A DNA stretch of 64,000 nucleotides from Corythucha ciliata (Eukaryota > Arthropoda > Insecta > Hemiptera > Tingidae), in NCBI GenBank assembly GCA_038030265.1, contig CM075937.1:24346198-24410197 (forward strand), read 5' to 3'. Below, in pieces: positions 56,104-64,000 of this stretch. A program made the translations under genes and the position numbers. The notes under the pieces are model-generated. The model ran no database searches and was not told where the DNA came from. It saw nothing but the letters and a program-made list of their open reading frames with translations. Every line of letters begins with the position of its first letter. Within the stretch, counting starts at the first letter, position 1.

Positions 56104-58909
56104 TTGGTGCTAGGTGTGGGGTTAGTTGAAGACCCCGTCTCAGATTGCTGTGGCCTAGGCTGAGGGGCGTCATCGTTTCATTTCATAAATTGATTCTCGC
56201 CCAGTTGACTAGAATGCCTTTTAAGACCAGAGAGACCCAACGGTAAACTTCGACTACACAGCAGCCCCGCCTAATAAAGTTGTTCTCCTTTCTTTTCAGA
56301 GGTCACTTGGTTCGTGGGATTTCATGCGCTTTTAGGCACACCATATGAATAAAAAAAACGGAAATAACTGAATAATGCGCACTTCTACCTCAGTTTTTTT
56401 TTTTATCATTGCTTTCTTGGGGTGTTCAATTGTCCGAGGCAAGAAACATAGAAATTGTCAAATTGATGAGGAAAGAACTTACCGTAGTTAATCTGTGTTT
56501 GAACTCCCCTCGGCTGTACAAAGTTGAAAAAAAAAAAAAAAAAGTAAAAAAGGAACTATGGCTTTACTAATTTCTTTAGTTAAGGTAAGAAATACATGTT
56601 AGGTAAGTGTTTTTATAAAAATGAAATTGAATAATGGAATAATAGCGTACCTATCGCGAATTATGTTTTATTAGCGTAATGTAAATTCCGTAAAATCCGC
56701 GTTTGAGTCATGCAAAAAAAATTTTTTTTTTCTTTTTGGTACAAGTAGAGCTGTGTCAAGAAATGGATTGTTCACTGCCACTTGTTGGGTCTACTGGAAC
56801 CAAAAACAAAAAGTTGTTCGCCTTAATCTCGGAACTCGATTTCTTCAAACTGTACCTGGCTATGATTCATTTCTTTTTTTCTTTTTCTATCGTTTCACCG
56901 TGATTACTTGTTAGACGTTAGGGTGATTGGAAGTGATATTTAACCGTTCTTTTCTTTCCGGTACGTGATTTTGGACTAACAAAAAAAATAATGTAATTTT
57001 AGGATATTTTTTTCCCCCAAATATTGTTATTCTACGCTTAATAGTTCTCTTAAATTTTGCTTATAATTACTCTAGTAACTGTACTAGAGGGCGATTTTAT
57101 GAAATTAAATTAAGGAAAAAGTAAGTTTGTTTGTTATAATCTGTGATATAAAAAACTGGAGCTGGAGTCCTGTTGTAATTAAACTAAATTCTGAATTCCG
57201 CTTAATGGAAATTTAATCCTGGGATTAGTTATCGCTAAATTCGGAACAAATTTATTTTTTACGGAAAATTCTTTTTATATTAAAAAGAAGTCTTTTTTTT
57301 CTATTTTACTAGTGCGACTGATATCCCATTTTTAACCCCTTATTCTGTAGAAAATGTGATTTCTTCAAATCTAAACAAAGCATCTACATTAGCCGGTAGT
57401 CATTTATGTTTAATTGACTGAAGCGATTTTTTGATTACATGTTTGTACTTTAGGAAATAGTGTTTTAGTTTATTCTTTGTTCCTGGAACGTGATAACATT
57501 TTTAAATTTGCAAAACTTATAAATGGATTCGTGGTTATTGTTTGTAAAATGTGTGTAGGACTGAGTAGACTAAGAACTTGGAGAAGCTGGTTTTTTATTG
57601 TTCTGAATTATTTATTAGGGGAACACACTTTCAGAGGCGAACACTATCTCATTTAGTAATTCATAAATGTTACGTATTTGAAAATATATGCGAGTAAAAA
57701 AAATGTATTTGAACCATTTTCTCTTGTGTTATTGTAACACTTAAAGTAAAGTAAAGTAAAAACTTGTAGATGATTGTGTAGTTGTACGTGAACTTAATAT
57801 TTAAAACACACAAAAAAAACGCGTGGAAACATTTTCTAAGCAAACTCTTCGTGCGATAGTTTAATTTTACTGTTTTTTAACCAAACAAACAAAACTCCCA
57901 TATTGGGAGGTATCTCCTGACATAGTTTAATGTTTTATTATTTGTGTAATGTGATCTGTACTATATAACATTGTAAATCTATTTTTATAGAAACTTGAAA
58001 AATCCTCGTTTCATGTGGTTTTTTCATTACAAAATTGCGTGTAACGTGAGTGAAAAGTGTTGCTGTTATCACCAGGTTCTTGCCATGTAGCCCTCCACTT
58101 AGCAAAACATTTCTCTCGTCAAGTTAACGAGCAAAACAAGGAAGCAAACAAACAATACAAAACCAAACAAGGAAGCAAAACAAAACACGAAAGTAATGAT
58201 AACATTATGGCCAACTCGTTTCTTCAATTTTTCCTTTAGCGCGTTTTCCCGCTATAAATAAAGTGTAATATTTTGTAAATTAACAAAAAACATCAGTTGT
58301 ACAAACGATTTCCCAAATCTCTGTTTTCGTGCAAACGAAGAAAAAAATCCTTTTACTATGTCAAAATAATTGTGTACTTTCGTAAGGATGTTAATAAAAC
58401 CACATTCTATTAAAAACGCTGAAATACACGCTGATTTGACGGTTTATCCAGACCGTTTGGGATTACAAGAATGCTGTGGGTCTATAAATGACTATAGGCG
58501 CAGTTACAGGGTTCAATCTCAATGCCTAATTTCATGGATTGAATGACAGTGGATCGTGTAAACAGCTGATTCATGGACGTGCTCATTCAAATTTCTGATT
58601 ATGTAATGCCTCAGCAATTCAATGAGATTTTTTTTAGCGTCGGCATCGTGGCCATTTCTCCTCTACGCGATTGTCCAATCATTATGATGAATTCAGCCAG
58701 CCACCCACCACCACAGCAGTGATATCGCGACAAAACGTAACTATTGTCTGCAGGAGAGATGACTAATAGAATTGGGGTGATACTTGGGATATTTTTCCCC
58801 CACATTCAACGACATTGAATCGTGCAAACGCGTCTTAACATAAGGTCACATTTCTACATTTTATGGATAGGTCGATTTAAAACTTTAACTGATGATTTCA
58901 TTTTTACAG
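56104..58909. other. Long gene-poor stretch, possibly UTR or intron
   Basis: AT-rich and repeat-poor. A frame at about 56748-56903 after a pyrimidine tract and AG (ELCQEMDCSLPLVGSTG...) could be a terminal exon. The following 1.5 kb with AATAAA motifs near 58256 and 58391 looks like a 3' UTR, but no partner exon was found. Alternatively it is intron of the gene with exons at 58910-59184. Confidence 0.3.
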
Positions 58910-59184
58910 TGACCAGACCTGAGGGCTACAACGCAGTAGACATCAGTCGAGTGATTTCGAGGTAGGCTCAAGCCAACCTTGGAGCGTACGGTAACGTTCA
59001 GTACCGATGTTCATTCACGACGAATTCACGAAGAACAAAGAAATGCCCCCGTCCGACTGAGCTGTCACATTTTTCTCCCCTAGAATCTTAAATATGCTCA
59101 CGGCGGCCGAGAAATCGCTCGAAGCAGTTAACCGTCATGTGATCCAGGCCGATCACTCAATAACGGCACCAGCTGTGACAAGAG
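58910..59184 (+). CDS. Two exons of an unrecognised gene
   Basis: Exon 58910-58961 follows TTTTTACAG and reads TRPEGYNAVDISRVIS, ending at AG|GTAGGC. After a 122-nt intron, exon 59084-59184 follows TTCTCCCCTAG and continues in phase with RILNMLTAAEKSLEAVNRHV and IQADHSITAPAVTR. The frame is open across both and the peptide is well-behaved, with an amphipathic helix-like stretch. The second exon ends at AGAG|GCAAGT, a good match to a GC-type donor. I do not recognise the family and could not find earlier or later exons. Confidence 0.45.
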
Positions 59185-60001
59185 GCAAGTGCTTATTATT
59201 TCTAAGGCGAGGGCCCGCCAAAGGGGGCCAATGGCGCGTGGTGCGCCAATGTCAAAATGCGGGGGGGGGGGTTCTTGAATAATAAGCTGTGCATATAGTC
59301 CCCATCGCCTACCCCCCCCCCCTTGTAAAGGTGTTGTGACCCTTACAACTAAACAAGAAAAGACCATTACGACATTGGTGTTGGAGAGTCTGTTAGTCAC
59401 TTTCATCTGACCATTTGACAGTTTTTTGGGGGGTGATTTCCAAGAGTCAACGAATCAACTATTTGGGGGGGGGGGTGTCTTGGAAGGCTTGAGAAAGTCC
59501 TATTGGTTCAATATAGCAAAGGACAATTCTGGAGACATCAGACTTTGCGGACCGATAGCCAGTTTTGGTGCTGAATTGTTCGTTTTCAAACCAAAAGACT
59601 AAAACTAAACTGTCAGTTTTAAAGTCAATTATTCCGGTTCTCGGGACGGGCTGAAAGTTTGATTTGATTTTGAGTGAAGATTTTGAAAGTTTGATGGGAA
59701 AACTGTGGGTTAGACCATTTCACTAAGCCGGCTCCACACATGCGGTGTTCGCAAAATAACGAGCAAAATATTAACCAATAGAGATATTTTGCAACCAGCC
59801 CCCTTTTACACGAGCAAGTTTTTTTATCGAAATAGTCATCAATTGTCTGTTTGTGATCAGATTGAACATATTTTTCAACCAAAAACTTGGAGCCGGGTCG
59901 ACCACATGGGTTTAAAGTTCCGTTTAACGATTAGCTGAGCTTAGGAGCTTAAACCCCAATCGCTTAAACGGACATTAACGGCCTAACCCTTAGACCCTTC
60001 C
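59185..60001. other. Intergenic or intronic, no gene seen
   Basis: Three poly-G/poly-C runs (about 59262-59271, 59312-59321, 59465-59475). The minus-strand frame 59625-59882 has no domain. Confidence 0.35.
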
Positions 60002-60059
60002 CACACTAGAAGAAAAAAGACGCAGACTCGCGCGCCGGCGTCTTTTTTCTCCTAGTGTG
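60002..60059. repeat. Near-perfect hairpin, GGGGCCTTTCACATT family relative
   Basis: CACACTAGAAGAAAAAAGAC (60002-60021, continuing GC) pairs with its complement ending at 60059, with a ~14-base GC-rich loop. It shares CACACTAGAAGA and AAAGACGC with 21868-22030. Confidence 0.75.
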
Positions 60060-60095
60060 AAAAGGCACTTACTCGTGTGAAACGGGCCTTACGCT

Positions 60096-60215
60096 GAAGT
60101 TAAGTTGCTGGGATAGTTAACATTTCGTTGGTTGAAATGTGAATAGCGTTAACGTTAGCGTTAGTGGAGCTGGTTGGCAAAATCTCTTCAATTCCTAGCA
60201 TTGCGTTAAAAATGT
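60096..60215 (-). repeat. GTTAACGCTATTCACATTTC dispersed element, copy 2
   Basis: 60116-60162 is nearly the reverse complement of the core at 22376-22425, and similarity extends weakly on both sides (GGAGCTGGTTGGCAAAATCT). Confidence 0.65.
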
Positions 60216-60475
60216 GACCGGGGTGGATGCCCAGTCCCCTCTGTACCTCTGGGCCCTCTGTGGTGTGGACTTACTCAAACAAATGCCTCGCCACTGAAGG
60301 CAACTGAATTAAGCGGTATACTCTTTCGACTGTGGCTACACCCTCACACCTCCGAGCTACCGTCGCGTCGCTTAAGAATAGCAAACGAGCTACTAAAGTA
60401 GTGTACATTTCTTCTGATTTTGGTCAACATCTGGTTTCAATATCCGTTTATTATGTTGAAGGGTTTTGTTTATTG

Positions 60476-62969
60476 TCAAGGCGTCGAGCTTTGACCTCCT
60501 TCCAAGCCTGGTGAACGGGACTTCCTTTTAAGAGCCTTTATCAATCCAGCTTCCTCGTCCCTGGAAGGCCTTGACAGATCCGATGTGGCTGATTTCACCC
60601 GGGTCAACTCCGTCGGCATCTGTGCTGGGGAATCGCGGTGAACTAAATTTTCCTGGCTTTCGAATATGATGATATCAGCTGGCTTCGGGAATGTTGCGGG
60701 GGTAAACTCGTGCGATTTGGATCGAGACACCTCATAGCTTGCTGTATCTGTGTCTGCCGACCCAACTTGTTTGTATTTCGAGACAGGAGACAGGGAATTT
60801 ATGAACGTATCGGCAGACTCGAGCACTTTATTTAGAACATTCGTTCGCCTTTCCATATCCTTGATGACTTTCACTCTTTCCGATCGTGTTTTGATTGTTT
60901 CTTTTATTCTCTCCAGTGCAGCCAGGTCCTCCTCAGTCGGGGTCTGATTGAGCATGCGTGAAATGACTGTTTCGTTATTCTTTGCGAAAATCTCAAGTTC
61001 AAGAATTCCAATCCTGTCCTCGAGCTGATTTTTTTCTCGTTTCGACTCTTGCAATCGTCGATTGACCGTTTTGATTTTGTTATCCAACTGTTTAATTTTT
61101 GCAATTATGTCATCCGGGCAACTAGTCGTAGGCATACTGAAACTTAATGGTGCTTGGTGCTGGATAGACGGTTGCCGTTGTGACGGCACGTTCTGACTCA
61201 GAACATTTATTGCCGCCTCTGTCGCTCTCTCTCTAAACGTATTTTCCATGTCTTCAATTTCAGCGAGTCGCTCGCGATAGCTGTACTGGCTGGCTGTCGG
61301 TCCAATCAGGTCCGGAGGTATTTGTATCTGTATACGTAAGGTGGGCCGTAAAAAGGGACTTTTAAAACTATCTTCACCCAATACCTACACGTTCAGTTTT
61401 TCTTTTTACTCCGCGGGAAGAGTCGGACTGTACCGCAGTAGCAGGGTCCTTTTTTGACGATGGCTGTTTTTTTTGTACGGTAGATCCCTGAAAACAGAAA
61501 CACTTTTGATGAATGATTCTCGAAAACTAGGCCCTTTAACGCCTCTTTTTACCTCAGTCGGCGTTTCGCTTTCCTCTTGGCGAGAAGGAATGATCGCTTC
61601 AGCTTGCAACTCGACTTTTTTTTCTAATGACAAGTCGTCCATTTCTCGACCTAATTTTAAGGGCTGAGCTCCAACAGCCTGTTGATGGTGAAAACAAAAA
61701 CGAAACTAGTATTATTTCCTAATTTCACCAAGATTTCAATACATCATTCGAAGCTTCTCTCACGTTTGTACTTGCTGGCGAGTTCTCCACCACTGAATCG
61801 TATTCCATTTTAACGGACGACCTACTGCCTTGGGTTTCCTCATTGCTAGCAGTGGCAGACGTTTCACTCTTCATATCAAGGGATAATGTGCCCATAACAA
61901 CTTGTGGTTTTTCTTCCGACTCGAGGGAAACTTCTCCCTCAACTTCAGTGGACGTCTCACCACTTATTTCTGGGGATGCCTCTCTCACGTCAACTGACGG
62001 TCCGTCTTCCGTTTTAGGACGTGCCTCTCCACTTTCAACCAATTTGTCTCCGGTGAATGATTCGTCCAATATCTCTTGAGCAGACGGACTTGCGGGATCG
62101 GGTAGCGTATCGTCGACTTTAAGGGAAGGCCCTCTTCCGACGTTGCCTTCTGAGGACATTTGACCGTCCATGTCGAGAGAAGCTTGAGTCGTGACGACCA
62201 AGGGTCTTTCTCCCATTTCAGTGGATACCCCACTTTCATCTATCTTGCCATGAATGTACGGTAGGTTCTGCTTCTCTTGAGGAGATAGGCTCGAGGCAAC
62301 GGGTAGCTCTTCGTTATTTCCAAGGGACGACTTTCTTTCTTCCTCCTTACCTTCAGCCGAAGATTGACCATTCATCTCAAGTGAAGGACTTCTCCTTTCC
62401 AGAAGCTCATTAGTAATTGATGATGGTGTTTCTCCTTGGTTTATATTCAAAACGTCTGTCACATTACTGCCTTCCGTCGATAATAAGTTCTGAATCCCCT
62501 CTGTATTTGTTTCGTCTGCCTGGAAACATTACGATGACCAGTAATTCAACCCGAAAAAAATTACGTACGCTGTCTGGTTCTTCTTTAACGGAAGAAATGT
62601 TTTCGTTTTCTGTGCTTTGTTCCAACGGCACAACAGGAGACATATTTTCCATGGCTGTGGTTGGCTCTTCACTCGAGGATGCCACGACCTCATCAATAAG
62701 TTGATCATGACTCACGTCAGCGTCATCGCTGAGCTTGCTAGGAATATTCAGAACGTTGTATGGCGCTTTCTTTAAAAATAAAATACAAATGCAATGGCGA
62801 ATAAGACGGAATAGAAGTTTTCAAGGCTGCGCACATTATCTGAAACATGTGCATGTCCCTCGGTTTCGTTGGAACTGGTTTCTTCAGATATTGAAGTCAC
62901 GTTTTCAGGGTCTTGAGGCGTAGCCACCTTGTCTGGGGGGGCATTGGGGTTTTCATTTTCCTTATTCAT
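60476..62969 (-). CDS. Acidic, coiled-coil protein of unknown function
   Basis: Six exons, high to low: 62969-62835, 62769-62569, 62519-61743, 61678-61553, 61487-61410, 61327-60476. Every exon is a multiple of three and all joins are phase 0. They give 722 residues from MNKENENPNAPPDK to stop TGA. Introns are 49-82 nt; the first donor is the weak GTGCGC. Residues 1 to about 370 are acidic and Ser/Glu-rich, with loosely repeated units (SLEMNGQSSAEG, SLDMDGQMSSEG, SLDMKSETSATA). The C-terminal half is a helical coiled coil (DDIIAKIKQLDNKIKTVNRR, EEDLAALERIKETIKTRSER, DMERRTNVLNKVLES), then a basic tail. No signal peptide or membrane segment. I recognise no family. It might be a cytoskeletal or centrosomal-type scaffold, but this is only from composition. 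Confidence 0.75.
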
Positions 62970-63424
62970 CTTGCGGCTTGAATTTTTACTTCATATGCTA
63001 ACCTTTTTTCATTTTTGAATAACGAAACTCTACCGAATTATTACCGTGGAATGGATTAAGGCGGGGGATTAGGTAAGCCGTCCACTCGAACCGTGTTCGG
63101 CCGAACGGATCGTCGTCCGTACACCGCCGAATGTTCTGACGCAAAGGACTCGGTAAATTTCTCAATATGGGATCATTCGGCTTAGTTAAGCCGAACCTTA
63201 AGCCAGGGGCGTAGCCAGACCTTGGTGTAGGGGTGGGCAGAAGATACTATATGCACCAGAGACCCCAGCAAGAGAACTGATAGTTCGTCTACATAGCTAT
63301 AGGCGCTTTAAAACGTTGTACACTACATGTTATGTACTAAAACTGGTGGTTTGAACCCAAATGGATGACTTCACGTCAAAATAACTGACGACTCTGCCTA
63401 AAACCTACGATTTTAGCCCTTATA
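62970..63424. other. Upstream of the coiled-coil gene
   Basis: Possible promoter region. It contains a short palindromic patch (TTCGGCCGAACGGATCGTC...ATTCGGCTTAGTTAAGCCGAA) around 63090-63195. No gene. Confidence 0.3.
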
Positions 63425-63789
63425 GGGGAGTTCTCATGTGTTTCCTCGACCCCCCTCCAATCCAATCATACCTCGCCAACTCCACGTATGTAAATTACCG
63501 CCGCATTTCTTCACCAATCCTGGACTTCAAGGGCTCATTTAAATCTTCAGGAAATTCCGCACAACCGTACGATCTTCTTTTTTCATATTTTATCCCTAAA
63601 ATAACTGTAAAACGCACATTAACTTTTACCTTGAAAATTTTCACACTCTTTCGACGACTTATTTAGGAAAGGAAGATCGTACGGTTGTGCGGAATTTCCT
63701 GTAGATTTAAATGAGCCCTAGGCGGGTAATTACGTACGTAGGCGAGGAATGATTGGAGGGGGTCTAGGAAACACATGTACAACTCCCCC
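63425..63789 (-). repeat. Foldback element, family F11, copy 2
   Basis: Terminal arms GGGGAGTTCTCATGTGTTTC (continuing CTCGACCCC) and the near-complement ending at 63789 (GGAAACACATGTACAACTCC) bound inverted arms of ~145 bp. These hold TTCACCAATCCTGG and TCTTCAGGAAATTCCGCA. The flanks read TTATA on the left and TTAA on the right. The spacer is the inverted equivalent of that in copy 1. Open frames inside are repeat-derived. Confidence 0.8.
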
Positions 63790-64000
63790 TTAAGTGGCGA
63801 TTTTACCCCAAAGAACAAATGATTTCTCGCCGAGGCTGACGTGTTGTACCAAAACATAAAATTAATAACGTTTCCCATTTGCACAAAACTCTAAATTTGG
63901 GTTGTTAATTTCCTCCCGTTCACTCCGAATTAAATTTCATGTTAATTGATAAGACGGATGGAAATGAATTGACCCGTTGCAAAATTGTAGGCAAATGGTG

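Noticed and set aside
61381..61384. Start of the last coiled-coil exon at a non-ATG codon
   Set aside because: The upstream TAG and the phase are better explained by an acceptor at 61329-61328, which joins in phase 0 with the exon ending at 61410.

Overview
The window is nuclear DNA from an animal, most likely an arthropod. The evidence is a Slimb/beta-TrCP gene close to the insect form, a 5-aminolevulinate synthase with heme-regulatory CP motifs, an INO80D-type protein, a DUF4806-type C-terminus, and R1-clade, mariner, hAT-like and Tc1-like transposons. Genes have compact introns, mostly 61-71 nt. I cannot fix the order; a hemipteran-like insect is only a guess. No bacterial, viral-genome, CRISPR or tRNA feature was seen.

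Host genes in order: (1) ALAS, + strand, 3180-4772, one uninterrupted coding exon. (2) The last three exons of a DUF4806-type protein, +, 10983-11422. (3) slimb/beta-TrCP, - strand, seven exons, 20459-18555, lacking only a short N-terminal exon. (4) An INO80D-like chromatin-remodelling subunit, +, six exons, 49656-52057. (5) Two conserved-looking exons of an unrecognised gene, +, 58910-59184. (6) A six-exon acidic/coiled-coil protein of unknown function, -, 62969-60476. They do not form a pathway: heme synthesis, SCF ubiquitin ligase and chromatin remodelling simply lie side by side.

Most of the remaining sequence is repetitive. From 34.88 to 40.17 kb lies a nearly complete R1-clade non-LTR retrotransposon on the - strand. 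It sits in an (ATT)n microsatellite and is flanked by a perfect 15-bp target-site duplication. A 2.55-kb tandem duplication (37711-42811) then copied its 5' half. The microsatellite is the tail of another truncated retrotransposon (42.7-43.4 kb). Other transposon remains are a 5'-truncated LINE (11.7-13.1 kb), a hAT-like element with 8-bp target duplications and two nested MITEs (13.45-14.76 kb), a Tc1-like element (6.2-7.2 kb), a 2.46-kb terminal-inverted-repeat element (45.5-47.9 kb), a decayed mariner (54.0-54.6 kb) and an internally deleted LTR element (55.5-56.1 kb).

Between these are many small foldback (MITE-like) elements, several of them in two or more copies within the window. There are also dispersed arrays of degenerate tandem repeats of about 30 bp and about 18 bp, and many poly-G/poly-C runs of 8-13 nt. 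No new multi-gene system is evident. The most unusual items are the microsatellite-inserted R1 element with its duplication, the dispersed ~30-bp degenerate arrays and the large foldback families.
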